From Microbotryum silenes-acaulis (lineage: Eukaryota; Basidiomycota; Microbotryomycetes; Microbotryales; Microbotryaceae), in contig QPFY01000007.1 of the NCBI GenBank assembly GCA_003665825.1, forward strand, positions 1,178,001 through 1,242,000: 64,000 nt of DNA, read 5' to 3'. This document shows, piece by piece, positions 38,904-51,207 of this stretch. Position 1 is the stretch's first letter. Each line of letters begins with the position of its first letter. The translations under genes were made by a program, and so were the position numbers. The notes beneath the pieces are model-generated. The model ran no database searches. It saw only the letters and a program-made list of their open reading frames with translations, and was not told the origin of the DNA.

Positions 38904-41229
38904 CTTGCCCCTTAAATTGCTCCCCTATGATTCCAATGCATCGTTTAAAATTTCCAGGCTTTTTTTGGGGGCTGTATAGTCCAGTTGTGAAGTGGCTGGC
39001 CTCACCCGGGTGACACGATGTTACTGCGGATGGATGGACGGCTTTGTCACAATTCACTTGCCGTGACGGATGGCCCATGACGCCACATTATTCCCCTTTC
39101 ATCTCCTCGAGCCGATCCACAGGATTGCTCAGTTGGAGCGGCACGTTGCGCACAATGTGGCCACGTGAGCACGTACACTCCGATCTTTCCCACGCTGGCA
39201 AGCAACTTCACCCCGACTCATAGGGAAGACATTAGTGGGAACACTGCTTCTACAGATTCAAGACACAGGATCATTGGAGGCTCGGCGACTTCTAGGTGAT
39301 CCCCGGGATGGCCGCCTTGATGGATCAGCTAGCTACACAGCCGCTGTTCCTGCAGTAGGGGAACTGCGGGGAGCACGAACCACTCACAACTCGGACCGGC
39401 CATGCGTCTCCTGATTTCGGTTGGCGAAGAAGCTGTGTTGCAACTTTGCATTGAATTACACTGTCATCCAAAGTCTAGTTGAACCCTTGGGGTCTCAATG
39501 GAGGGTTGGAGGGTCGCTCTATGTCAGGTCCCCTCATTCATTTGAAACACAGAGTGTCCGGCGTAGAATTCCTGTCTTCGCTAACCAGGGCAAGGAGTGC
39601 ACGCTGAAAACTTCGAATCAGCGACCATCAATTGTGCCAACGGTGCGGTGCTGTTAGCGTTTGACATTGTGGATGGCGCACTGTGTGGGTCAGGTAGTAC
39701 GTGGTTCGAAAATCAAGTGTCGGATTTGAAATAAGCACCTCCTACAACCGCTTTGTACCTTGGTGTTGGTTTGAATCCACCGTTGCTCCTCCGATTATGT
39801 TTTGCCTGACCCACGCAGTGCCGCATCTACAAGAAGACGGGTCAGAATCGCCTCGCCCGCTGGCACGATCAGTGGTCGCGGTGTGTTGGCTCAGGGTGAG
39901 GCGGACTTGGTCCGGACTCTTGTAGAATCACCCTGCAAAGGTCAGGTACAGAAGCGATCGAGTGAATGTTGTTCGCTCAGCGACGATCAAAAGTCCCATC
40001 GGCTACCACACCGAAGCCTGGCTGCGGCGGACAATGGATTTCCAACATTTTCCGTGGGAAGCTCACCGTTTCATGTGATGAGGTTTCCAGTGGAGAGCGC
40101 ACCATTTCAATGTGATAGGCGGATTGGGGATCGTGTTGGGTGCCATGGGGGAGCTGGATGCGATGGAATCTATCACGGTCGCTTGGGGCGGCGCGCTCGG
40201 TCACAAGAAGAACAACGGGTACGACGTCGCAGAGAGTTTCGAGAGGCAGCATGAGCTTTGCAGTTCCCAATACTACGTGTGACAACGCCCAGACACAACT
40301 CACATCAACCCTTTAAGAGTATCCGATACAGACCACAAAGCAAATACTGCGCGGGACTGGACTAAACGCGAAACCGCGAAAGGAGGTAAACCGGAGCCAT
40401 ATCCGACGGTTGACAAAAGCCTCCCAGAAGTGAGCGGAGAGCAGAGGGCAGGATTGGGTCCTGCAACGTGAAGGAAACCAGCAAAGGAGTGGGTCAGCAA
40501 TGATACGGTGGACATATGGGACCACAGCAGCCGGGAATAGGCGGAGATACCCGATCGATGACCATGCTCGGCACTTGCGAGAGCGCACGGAGAAGTCACA
40601 GCAGCGCATCACTGGTCAGCGAGTAGTGCGTGATCAGTCGCTGAGATCCAGCATGCCTATGTGGATACCATGCTTCTTCGGATATACGAGAGGTGCCATG
40701 GTAAAGCGGGAGGAGAGGGTGTGGTACGAGTAAGAGCCGGGACCGGATGCAAGCTTGAGCTCGAACTCAGGAGGCACCCCTCCAACGCACTAGCGCAACA
40801 GTCGCTCGGCCGTCGGCTGAACAGCGCAGCCGCTAACGTCGATGACCTCGGTTTGAGATGGGCGACAGACCAAGTAGTATTATGAGCAATGGAGCATACC
40901 GCCCGAGAGGCATTGGTATCGTGCAACTTTTTGTGACGGGGTAGCGTTGCCGGCGTAGACTGCGAGAGCGCGCCGAACTGCTCCGTGAGCGGGAGTTGTG
41001 GGTATCGAGGCGGAGGATGTATCCGCTTCAATTCTTGACAATCTGATCCAGCTAAAGGCGTCGCTCGCTACCACTAATGGGACGGAACGAGTTAGTCAAT
41101 CCTTTCCCGTCACGATGGCGTCGTTGGCGTCGGTGACTGTGAGCTACTCGGCGCCAGGAGTGATGTTCTCGGACTGGTTATGCCGACACCGGAAATGGCC
41201 GCGGGCCGTCGGCACTGCGTGATCTACTA
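38904..41229. other. Stretch without a recognised gene
   Basis: Only short open frames without family features. The first 170 bases may hold leftover copia-2 Gag sequence in another frame, too decayed to be sure. No tRNA, LTR or tandem repeat was seen in the rest. Confidence 0.5.
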
Positions 41230-41623
41230 CACGTGCAACCCTCAACCGCACGGAATCCATGTGGCTATAATCCGCAACGGGCCATGTGGCTAACCAGCTG
41301 CAACGCTCGATGTTTTCCTGCTGGATTAATGCAAGATATTTCAACATCAACTTGTCAGAAATTGCCAGGGATGACAGTGTATTGCGCAGAACCGCTAACC
41401 ATGCGCGAAGGGTCGAAGCGCACTCGCGAGTCCATAATTGTACCCTCTTTTCCCCACAGGTCATATTCTGGATACATTGCCATCCCTGGCAATTTTTGGC
41501 AAAGTTGATGTTGAAATATCTTGCATCGCATAGGGAATCCAGCCGGAAAACATCGAGCTTTGCAGATGGTCACCGTTGCGGATTATAGCCACATGGATTC
41601 CGTGCGGTTGAGGGTTGCCCGTG
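41230..41623. mobile_element. MITE with about 150-bp terminal inverted repeats, TA duplication
   Basis: This 394-bp element is flanked by TA (41228-41229 and 41624-41625). The ends are CACGTGCAACCC and, reversed, CACGGGCAACCC. Inverted similarity continues through ACCGCACGGAATCCATGTGG, a GATGTTTTCC block and GATATTTCAACATCAACTT up to GCCAGGGATG, leaving a centre of roughly 90 bp. The arms differ by substitutions and small indels. It has no coding capacity. TA target duplication points to a Tc1/mariner-type transposase acting in trans. Confidence 0.85.
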
Positions 41624-41625
41624 TA

Positions 41626-42477
41626 CGCACTGGCGATGGTGCAAGATTGTGATTGACAGTAAATTTCGACAGGGTGCCGGGCAACCTGTCGTTCACAGTA
41701 GTTCTACGGGGCCCAAGTTAACCTGCGTATGAACCCGCAATGTAGACACTGTCGTCTTCGCCCCATCGGGCAGTTGAGATAAAACTTGCCCGTGAGACGA
41801 TCATGTGGGGCCGAAGATCGACGAGGTCTTGACACCCCGAGCTGTGTTGATCAATCGTCGAGGCCTACTGAACACTGGGAAAAGCATGATCTGAATTAAA
41901 GCTCAAACATAACCCCACCTTGCTCAGATTCTGGCCACTTGATGCTGCCCACACATTGCACACGGCGCATTCGTCGCGCCGTGCCGGCAAAGCGGAACCA
42001 GAACGCCGCGATCGATGGCTTGACGGGGGCAGATCTTGGACGATTTTCTGGCGATAGTCGACATCCGCAAGCCTAGGTATACCCCTCACAGCTCATGTAC
42101 AACAGGCTAGCCCTAATCGGCCTGCCTCCGCCCCGCCGTTGGCTGTTTCGTGCAAATGCTCGGACAAGGGGGAAGATTACAAGCCCACTGAATCCCCGAA
42201 GGGGCATCACTCTCGATGGACACCACGACTGTGACGAACTGATCCTGAAGAAAGAAAGAGAGGTGCTTGTAGACTAGACGACGACGAGAACTACACGCAT
42301 GCATGTATGTACATCCGAAACGAAATCTTCCAAAGCCATGCATCTGTACCTCTAGATCCAGCGGCTATTTCGAAAGCTTCTTCCCCTCTTGAACTCTGGA
42401 CTCTCCTTCTGTAGCAGCAACGGTCCTCGTATCCTTCTTCATCTTGAAACCTGGCAACTTAAACCACTGCGAGAGAA
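41626..42477. other. Stretch without a recognised gene
   Basis: Intergenic sequence downstream of the minus-strand serine protease gene. It holds only short open frames and probably includes that gene's 3' UTR near 42300-42477. Confidence 0.45.
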
Positions 42478-44200
42478 TCAACGGGTTCCGGAACGATGCA
42501 TCAGCATCTCGTGGTTCCTCAACGGTGCTCTTGAGCAACCCACCTCAAAGACTTTCTCCGCCGGTGTCCCCCACCCTCGTTCTTCACGATCCCCGTAGGC
42601 CTTCGTGCTTCCTCTAACCACGCCAACGACGGCACCCGTTTCAATGTCGACGATGGGTCCCCCTGAGCTTCCGGGGTTGGGGAGGCTCGAGAAGCGGAGA
42701 GAAGAGAGCTCGTCGTAGGTGCCCGTCTGGGTGAAGAGAGGGACCATCGAGTTAAGGGTGAAGCAGCACGACTAGAGTTTCACATCCACCAACTGTAACT
42801 TACCTCGGCCGTGCGACCCATTGAATCGCGATACTCGACGACCAACCCATGCTTCCATCCAAAGACTTGTCGCTTCCCTTCCCCCATCAAGGGACTCGAA
42901 TACTCCAGACTCGCGATCCGGGTCCCGACCGTGGCAGGGTAAGGAGAAACGGGGAGCGATCGCAGACGCGGGAAGCTGTCCGTTGGCTTGGGTGGGAGCC
43001 GGTACGACGAGTTGCGCAGGGCTGTAGAGGGGATCGAGAGAAGGACGAGGTCTGAGGCGGGGAGAGATGAAAGGAGGGAGAGGACGGGGAAGACGTGGCC
43101 TGAGGACGTGAGGACAAGCGAGACGGAAGGGGCCGAAGGGTCGAGGTTGTGCGAAAACTGCGGTGGGGAAACGCCCAAGCGTCAGTCACGCTCGTCTACA
43201 GATCGAACGGGAAAATACCCACCGATTCCAAGGTATGAGCACACGTGACGATTTTCTCCGAGTTGCTGATCGCAAAGCCCGAACAGACCGAAACCCTTGG
43301 CTGCTTGCCCCCCATGACGTGCGCGACGGTCACGATCCCACTCTGAGTTTGGGCCGTCGACTCCGACTCGTCCGGTCGCTCCTGTCGACGACCACCTAAA
43401 GCGGACTCGGCGAGGGCCCCCGCTGAAGAAGCCGCCGTCGAAACTTTTCGCTCGATCGCAGGTGTTGACTCGTACTGCAGGTCCAGATCCAACACCTTGC
43501 CACTCCGCTCTCGACTCTGCCTGATCAGTTCGTCAAGACTGGCATAGGTCGGCCCTCCCGAGCCGGCTTCAAAAGAGAGTTGACCCAAGGTGCGGAGAAG
43601 AAAGAGATCCAACGCGACGATCGAACCCAAGTCCACGCCTTGCGTCGGTTGCCCTCGGTGTTCGAGCGAGTCGAGTTTGCGAGAGACGGGCGTCGGCGAC
43701 TTGCCCATCAGTGGAGGTGGAGAAACGGTGGTCGCGGACACTTTGTCACCGAGAACCTTGCCCCCGGAAATCCCAGAGCTGCTGCTGTTGCTGCTGCCTC
43801 CGCTCGGGTTCGCCACGCCCTCCGCGCCGGCGCCGGGGATCTGACCTACAGCTGGTCGGCCGACTTGACCTTGAGCCGGGGCACCACCGCTGGCGTCACC
43901 GCGGCGGGCACGCGTCGATCGGATTGCCGACGGAGTGCCGAAATCGACGGGGATGGGTACCGTAGGGGGCAGTTGCATCGTTGCCCCTGGAGTGATGGAG
44001 ATGTGCCCTTGCACCAGTCGAGCGTCCGCGGGCGAGGTCGTGTGCATTGGTCGTGTGACGGAACGGCTCGCACCAGTGCCGATGGCGATAAGCCCGCGTC
44101 CTCGGCCGTGGTGGCGTGTGGGGAACCTGGCAGCCGCCGCCATGGCCAGCTGACATCGAAACGGGAGGCTTTGCAATCGCTTGGACGTGGATCCGAACAT
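42478..44200 (-). CDS. Trypsin-like serine protease, three exons
   Basis: On the minus strand the exons are 44200-43223, 43157-42804 and 42726-42478, with GT-AG introns of 65 and 77 bp, both phase 0, giving 526 residues. The start has a good context (ACCATGT). The N-terminal 260 residues are basic, then Ser/Gly/Pro-rich, and could hold a targeting signal. The protease part shows the catalytic His in KIVTCAHTLES at the end of exon 1, a likely Asp in ASDLVLLSIP in exon 2, and the nucleophile Ser in NPGSSGGPIVD in exon 3, followed by GAVVGVVRG, which fits the S1/HtrA-like fold (Trypsin_2 group). No PDZ domain was seen. It is the clearest host-type gene in the window. The substrate is unknown. 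Confidence 0.82.
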
Positions 44201-45577
44201 GGTAATGGCAGAGGTGACAGGTACGAGGCCGAACTGGGGTGGGCTAGAATGACGCGCAAGTAGACTTTCGACGCGGCTCCGAGTCTAGTGCCGGCACCGG
44301 GAGCGACGATTGACTGCCGGAGTCGATTGACTCCTCCCGCTTAACACCACTATCGCTCAGGCAGGCCGAGCTCGCACAGCCGGCGGATGGCAAATTGCTG
44401 AGGAGGCCAGGCGGGTATTTCCCACACCTTCAACCCCAGTCTACAGTGTACTCGAGGGGCTCACCTGAGCTTTAGTCTGACCCCTGAAAACCCGTTGAAA
44501 TGAAATCGTCGGCGAATTTACCGCCTCCGGATTTCCGAGGTGCTGGCATTTTCTCTCATCGTCGGCCAGCCCACGCCCATGCACGGAAGGTCGGCAGGAG
44601 TTTTCGGCCGCGCCAAAATCGTTTCAGGATGAGTAATGGCCACTTTGGGGCGGTCTCACTGATGGCGGCACCTGGCGTGGTACTCGAGTAAGGGATCATT
44701 GAGCTGCAACATCTAATCAACTACATACGTTCGAGCGCATTCGATGGCTACCCACGTTCCACCTGCATCAAGCAAGCATTGACTCTGGCAGCCCCCCCAC
44801 ACACTCGGTGCCAATGAAGGCCTGATCGCGGATCGAGTCACCGTCGCTGCCACCTGTCGCCCCAGCCTACGACTTCCGACGTTTGCATGCATGTGCACAT
44901 CAATGGAGATAGTCATATTAGCTTGCTCGCCTCTCAGTCAAAGCCCTCCGGACGACCTTGCACAGCTATGCACCCTCGTACGCGCTCGGATGAGTCGACT
45001 CGACCTCCTGCAACCTGCATCGTGCCGAGAGGTCTTCCTTCGCCCACCGCCAAATGCACTGCGTCGATTGATGTGGAGAAGAGGGCGAGGACCACGTTCA
45101 TGAGGAGAGATCAGCGGGACAGTATGAAGCGTCGGTGGTAGAGTGAGCATCAGGAGACATGGCAGCCTAGGAACGTGCGAGGGGGGACGTGAATCGATTG
45201 AAGCGCACATGAGGCTCAGGCTCCCCGCGCAACCAAACACCGTTAGAGCAGGCTGAGGTGAAGTCGGATCCACTCTATACTCGTGTAGAACCCTCATCTA
45301 CACTCAGGAATACCAATGCAGACGCGTTCACGTTGACGCACAGCAATGCACTCCTTTGCCCCGGCGTGCAGTCTCGGCGTCTCGCTGCGACCATTCGAAT
45401 CGCCCTGGATCGAGACGCCTCAGCGCACGCACCCTCGTGCTCGACAGTGCATGGTATTGCCCACCCGTGCAAATTGTTAAGATGACCGTGATACGCAAAT
45501 GCACAGTCACGCATGTCCATATACAAGCAGTATGTACCTCGAGCAGCTCTTCTGTGGCCCTCGCCCGCTGAGCGGCT
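44201..45577. other. Stretch without a recognised gene
   Basis: Upstream region of the serine protease gene followed by intergenic sequence. Short open frames only, with no repeat or transposon signature recognised. Confidence 0.45.
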
Positions 45578-46032
45578 ATCACGAAGGGCAAAGATAGGAG
45601 GGGTGAGCCGGACGAAGGGGCTCGAGACGAGGGGCGAAAAACGAGGGACGAACCGAGAGACATTTTAAGGAATTCTCAGGAAAGACGAGAACTAGTTACG
45701 AGAGCAAGGATGCGGCCTTTGACAAGATTCGAGCTGCAGAAAGGACAGAGAGAAGCGAGCTGCGAAACTGGGGAGCTAGATCAGAGGAGGCGGTGGAAAT
45801 AAGGGGACATCTTGAGGACTGAGTATGCGGTGCATGATGATAGAATGTAACAGTAGTACTATGAAAGGCGAGAGCGAGAGTCCGAGAGTCGAGAGTATAG
45901 CGACAGAAGCAGAGGGGGCGCAGCGCAATGCGAGAAGGGCGGTGCCGATTCGGCGGGAAGGCGGAGGAAGGCGGAGACTGCGGAAGAGCGCGGAGGCTAA
46001 AGTTGGGAGTTGCAGAATTCCCATCCGTGACA
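45578..46032 (-). repeat. Gypsy 3' LTR (diverged)
   Basis: Shares blocks with 49009-49524, such as CAAAGATAGGAGGGGT near the left border and GGAAGGCGGA inside. On the minus strand it starts TGTCACGGATG and ends CGTGATA, an imperfect inverted pair. Many substitutions and indels relative to the other copy indicate age. Borders are estimates. Confidence 0.65.
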
Positions 46033-46119
46033 GTAAACCCGGGGTTAAGTGCCGGATGTTGAATACGGTTGGCGCCAGATTCGGGAGGTTTCGAGTGATG
46101 AAAGTGGAGGACGAGAGAG

Positions 46120-46440
46120 TCATCGTCATCGAAGTCGGCGATCAGGATGCCCATAGCCGGTCTAATCGGCGAAGTATTGAAGCGAGCCATAGCGAACGCA
46201 AGAGTCAAAAATCCTTTCGACGACGAAGGCCTCCTGGTTGTCGTTGAGATCGGTGGCGGCAGCACAGGCTGCTGGCGAGACGGTAGAGTGTTAGGCCGAT
46301 AAGGTTCGAGAAGAGAGACATGGAAGACCGGATGGATGCGCATCGTCGAAGGAAGGTCCAATTCGTAGGCCACGGAATTGATGCTGCGCTTGATGTCAAG
46401 AAGGTCCGAGCTTATTGGAATTGAGCTTCGAGGAAGGCCG
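46120..46440 (-). pseudogene. Gypsy integrase C-terminus and chromodomain remnant
   Basis: One frame reads DLLDIKRSINSVAYELDLP then MRIHPVFHVSLLEPYRP, the conserved end of chromovirus integrase. In a second frame VERIFDSCVRYGSLQYFAD is followed by a stop and TGYGHPD, which matches a chromodomain in which the usual Trp codon has become a stop. Chromodomains steer such elements to marked chromatin. The fragment is broken. Confidence 0.8.
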
Positions 46441-46889
46441 ACTCGTGGTGCGGATGTTGCGTCGGTTGAGCATGACTTGTTGACGGAGCACAAGAGGAGG
46501 CATGTGAGCACAAGAGGAGGCGTGCGAGCACGTCAAAGGTTGACGTAGCGAGGGAGAGACTACCGAGAACGACAAATCTGATCTTGGGCGTTGTTGGGCG
46601 TTGTGAAGACCAGCAAGATGTTGTCGAGTGTCGGGAACAAGGTGCTTCACGCCTTGGGGGCCGACCACGAGAGGTGAAGAAAGTAGTCATCCGCATGATC
46701 GATTTAGAAGGGTTGCTGTAGGAGAACTTTTCAGGGGGGGTTCTAATCGCCTTGACGTTGATCGCTGGCGTAGGCAGCGCTCAATGAATTTGGTTCGTTC
46801 GTTCCGTGTGGCGATCGGACTCGGGGTGGATTGTTGTAAAAAGGTTGGGTCAAATGGCGCGCAGCTTGAAGAAGACGGTCAACCAAGAT

Positions 46890-47890
46890 GAAATAAATGT
46901 CTGTCCGCGTTAGTCGGATTGGATTCCATTACGATGCATTCGAGTGACCGTAGCGTGTGCGAAACGCGGTCTTCCACTCGAACGAGGTTGTAGGTGCTGG
47001 AGCGACGGTCGAGCTTGGTGAATAAGTTGGCGGAGCGAAGTCGGTCGAGCGCTTCCGGAAAAGGCAGGGCATCAAACCTTGAGGCTGACGAAGTTGAGTC
47101 CGCTGAAATCGACGCAAAGGTGGAGCGATTCATCCTTCTTGCGAACAATAGCAGGAGCGCCAGCTGGTGAAGTCGACGGACGGATGAACCCCTTGGCGAG
47201 ATTCTCGTCGATTGAAGTCGAGAATGCTTGAAGCTCCTTATCGGTCAGAGGGTAGAGGGTAGAGAGGGCCGAAAGGGTATTGCTTGCCATCTTCCATCTC
47301 GATGGCGAGATTGAAGGGTCGATGAGGCGAGAAAGTGTTGACGTGCGCCTTGGGGAAGCCTGTAGAAGGCAAGGGTACTGCGAAGCAAGCGCAGTTCGCA
47401 AGTCATCGAGGTATTCGGCGGAGTCGGGTGGACCCACATGGAACAATGACGGAGAGGCTCCTCTGAGGTCGAGAACCAGTGCGAGTGCACTGGATCGCGA
47501 TTGAACAGGCCAAAAGTGGGGCACATCGGCTAGCATTTGATCGAAGGCGTCGGAAGAAACGAGGGGGGCGTTCAGAGCGAGGTCGGCCGCCGAGTGTACG
47601 AGTGGGAGGCTCTGACATCGACTAGGGTTGGATGCCCAAGGGTGCATTGCGAGGATGAGAAAGTAAGGTACTGTCTGCCCACCTGGTAGAAGGGTTGAAG
47701 CGCGCTGTCCCATAGGGTGCCGAGCGCCAGAGGGTAGGTACCCAACTGCGTGATATCGGCCTGTATGACTTGAGAGTGTCCTCCGAACATGATCGTGAGG
47801 CAAACAAAGTGGGTGACGTGGCCGATGTGGCGGCCATCGATGATAAATACTGGGATCGGGCGCGAGTGAGGGCGGCGGACGAGGCAATGA
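46890..47890 (-). pseudogene. Gypsy protease-RT remnant
   Basis: Minus-strand pieces read [40 protein letters not shown] and LHLCVDFSGLN, then in another frame PFPEALDRLRSANLFTKLD, the opening motifs of gypsy RT with the catalytic Asp of motif A (TKLD). The YxDD motif was not found. Sequence to about 47890 upstream in the element probably covers the protease but is too shifted to define. Confidence 0.8.
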
Positions 47891-48399
47891 CTAGACACAG
47901 AAGAGTCATGGATGAATAACGAGTCGCACCTGAAGTCGCGCCTGAGACTGAAGGCTCCCTGCAGAAGTCGAGGGGCAGAACGAAATGATGGAAAGTTTGT
48001 GTGTCGAGTGTGCATAATAGAGTGATCTAGAACGGTGAAGGAGACCCAGTGATGCCGTGCGCGTGTGTGATGTCCGAGTCGTGCGGTCATGAGGGCAGAG
48101 GACGCTCTGAGTCGTTCCTCGAGGTGCTAGAGGTCGCAGCGGCATCTGTGATGGAGAAAGTCTAGAATCTCGGCGTCTGGTTCGAGGTGGTTCAATACGT
48201 TAGAACGCTCAAATCAGAAGGAAGCTAAGAGAAAGCCCGCGCGCGCTCGCGCTCATGTAGCCTGCAGAGTGTACTCCTCAAGTGTCAACTCAACAGAAAG
48301 TGGCATTGCCAGCACGACGTCCCTCCTACTTCTTGCGGCCGGGCAAAAGCTCAGCTGGTGGCCACCTCCATCGCGCTAAGTTAGAGGTTGTTCTTGAGG

Positions 48400-48975
48400 C
48401 GTTGTTCACGTTCTTGGAGGGTGAGAGGAGCGTCGTGGCCTCGGCGCACACGGGAGTGAGGCCCTGGATCGTGACGGTCGTGGTAGACGGTTAAGTTGCC
48501 ATGTTGCTGAGAGTGTTGTGAGGGAGGCTTGGGGGTAGCCTCGGCTTCCTGAAGACCTTGGTGGAGGAAATAGTCCTGATAGCTCTGGCGGAGAGGTCGG
48601 CCACCCAGATGGGGTCGTCATGATAGAGGCTGAGCATGCCAGTGCGAGCTTCGGTCTTGAGGGCGGCGTGAATATTACTGGGCCTGAAGAGCGGGATCGT
48701 TCCATAAAGCAGAGAGCGAGAATATTATACTTGTATAGGCAGCCGCGGAGCCTGGGGGGCAAGCAGCCTGTTCGTGATGGTGGGGTCGCGATCGGAGCCG
48801 CCGATGTATAGTTGAGCCTGTTCGAGAAACGCGGGGCGCTTGTCGTCGGGGATCTCGATGTACCGCTCGGAAGCCTTGTAGGCACTGTTACGGAAGACAG
48901 AGATCGTAAAAAACATCTTCGCCTGATCCTTAGTGAAAAGAGGGGGGTTGCCATAGTATAACTTGCACTAAGATA
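48400..48975 (-). pseudogene. Gypsy Gag-like remnant
   Basis: One frame holds [20 protein letters not shown] and [18 protein letters not shown], in the place expected for Gag between the right LTR and the RT. The assignment rests mainly on position. Frames on both sides are broken. Confidence 0.5.
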
Positions 48976-49008
48976 AGAACATACAGTAAGGTCTGCATTT
49001 CGAATGTT

Positions 49009-49524
49009 TTATCACGAAGGACAAAGATAGGAGGGGTTAGCCGGACGAAAGGGTTCGAGATGAGGGGCAAGGGACGAGGGACGAGTCGAGAGATGTCCAA
49101 AGGCCATCTCGAGAGAGACGAGGACGAGGTACAAAAGCGAGCATGTGACCTTTGACGAGATTCGAGCTGCAGCAAGGCAAGAGAGAAGCGAGCTACGAAA
49201 ATGGGGAGCTTGATCAGAAAAGGCGGTGGAAACGTGGGGACATCCTGAGGGTTGAGTAGGCGGTACTCCTTTGGCTATCTTAATACAATACCTTCAGGAG
49301 TCAACCAAACATACTAACATATGTTGGCAAATCTGATGCCCGAATGGAATAATAGTACTTCGTCGGGTTTGAGAGGCTAGAGCAATTGTCGGAGACTCGA
49401 GGGAATAGCGCAAGCGACGAAAAGGGAAAGGGTACGAAGCGAGGAGGGCGGTGCCCATTGCGCGAGGAAGGCGGAAGCGCGCGGAGTACAGAGTTGGGAG
49501 TTGTGGTGAAACTCTCATTCGTGA
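49009..49524 (-). repeat. Gypsy 5' LTR (diverged)
   Basis: Partner of 45578-46032. It shares the CAAAGATAGGAGGGGT block near the border with the internal region, and GGGAGTTGTGGTGAAACTCT near the outer end. Borders are estimated from the shared blocks. Confidence 0.62.
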
Positions 49525-51135
49525 ATTACCTCTATCGCAGAAAAGATGCGAGTGCGGAAGTAAAGCCTTCCGATAGGTGAGGGTGCACGACGCCGAGAAG
49601 TCAGGACCACAATGTAGAGCGAGTGATGAGAAAGCTACCAAGAGTACAGTAAACAGCCGCGCGGGAAGAAAGCCCCGCGCGCTCCCTACTAAAACAGATC
49701 AAACTTCAATACCAAAGTGACTAATGACTAAACACACGCGCACCTTGCGCAGATACCACAGGCACAGACACATATCAAATAACAACCTCCGAGTATGAAA
49801 ACATCTCCTTGATGTTGGCACATTGTCTTGAAGTACACAGGAGTTGCTCTCCATTTTCGCTGGCCTCGATTTGCCGCGTCGGAGCTCTCGTGTGAAGCCG
49901 CTCAGCGACCCAGCTCCGGATCGGATTTCGATCGAGGTGGAAGCAAGGTCGCCCCAGCTCGAACAAAGCTGCTGGAGCAACAACCACTTCATCGATCGCG
50001 GCGATCTCAACTTTTGCTGATCTTCACAGCTGATCTTGCGTCTTGAGACTTGAACGAGCTGGATCGACAAAGTATAGGCTATTTCATAGGTGGGTCGCTA
50101 ACCTCGGTGTGGGGTGCGCGGGCCCCTGTCCGCGATTTCGCTGCAGCTCCGTGCCGCGCTGCCCTCGGCAGAGGTGAAGAAGAACGGAAGGTCCACTCAG
50201 GTGCGCGCGCGTCCTACCCCCAAGTGAGTTACGACCTCCCACACCTCTTTCTCTTCCTTCTTCTTTCATATTCATCGGCTTGGACCGACCTCTTTCGGGC
50301 CATGCAAACGCACCGATCCGTGATTCTTTATGGTCACGTTTCGAGATTCACATGGGGGTTCAACAGGCCCGCATCCTTCCGACCCGTGACTGCTCTACTT
50401 CTCACTCGCCCGGTTGTCCTTGGCCTAGCCCAATCGTCGTCGATTGGGGGGAACGGCCGTCATTGGTCCGCTGGCAGTGGTGCTCGGACTCTGGGGCTGT
50501 CACCGAGTCGCTGGCCGCGCGGGAAGAAACAGGAAAAAGAGAAATATAAAGAGGGGAAACATAGGAAGCATCTCTTCAGACCAAATTCGGTCGGTATATT
50601 GTGTTGTAGCTAATGCACCTATACCTGGTACACGTAGCTATGGAACGTCTATGCTTCAGAAACAGGGGGGCGCTCGGGGGCGCTCCCGCTCGCAGCGGCC
50701 TGATTTGAAAGCCGGTTCATGGACAGCGGTGCTGGGAGCAATGAAAAGCGCAGTAGAAAAGAGCAGTCTTTGAAGATGTGGATTGCAAGAAATACCCTCC
50801 GCATCACAAGCAATGCCTTCGACAGATACTACACGAACTTCTCAGCGTGATTGGATTTCCAATGGCTGTGCTAACGAGTCTCGAGCTTGCCTTCCTGAGT
50901 CCCGTTTCTTTGCGCTCGTATCCGTCAGAGCACATTCCGAATGATGATTACAGTCGAACAATGTAAGATTCGATGAATTGTTGAGATACCGAGGAGGCCC
51001 GGCATAGAAGAAGCGCGGGCGGCCGGGGTAGGATGCCGATCAATGGCGATGCCGATGATGATGATCAAGCCAAGTCCATAAAATCTTTGTTGGAATCAAC
51101 GATGATCCCGAAAGGATCAACAAAAGAAGAAGAAC
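49525..51135. other. Stretch without a recognised gene
   Basis: One plus-strand frame (50050-50613) is open for 187 codons but has low-complexity composition and no known motif, so I do not call it. Nothing else was recognised before the tRNA gene. Confidence 0.45.
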
Positions 51136-51207
51136 GGCTGGACCAGGAGTCGAACCTGGGTCGCTTCCATTCATTGGAAAAGCTTTGACCAACTAAGCTA
51201 TCCGGCC
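51136..51207 (-). tRNA. tRNA gene, anticodon unclear
   Basis: On the minus strand this 72-nt sequence starts GGCCGGATAGCTTAGTTGG and ends with the T-arm CCAGGTTCGACTCCTGG and acceptor TCCAGCC. The acceptor has one mismatch in seven pairs, the D-stem GCTT/AAGC and the T-stem are perfect, and A- and B-boxes match the consensus. A four-T run lies about 10 nt downstream (minus strand, 51122-51125), as for a Pol III terminator. The anticodon stem TTTCC/GGAAG leaves the loop AATGAAT, giving TGA as anticodon but with A rather than T at position 33; a shifted pairing gives T33-GAA. It may be a degenerate tRNA. Confidence 0.72.

Larger units (their letters stand above)
45578..49524 (-). mobile_element. 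Decayed Ty3/gypsy chromovirus
   Basis: On the minus strand, between two diverged direct repeats, are broken pieces in the right order: Gag-like, RT N-terminus, RT core, and integrase C-terminus with chromodomain. Frames change repeatedly, stops are common, and the RNase H and integrase core are missing. This is an old, inactive copy. Confidence 0.82.

Noticed and set aside
50050..50613. 187-codon open frame
   Set aside because: Biased composition, no motif and no splice or start support.
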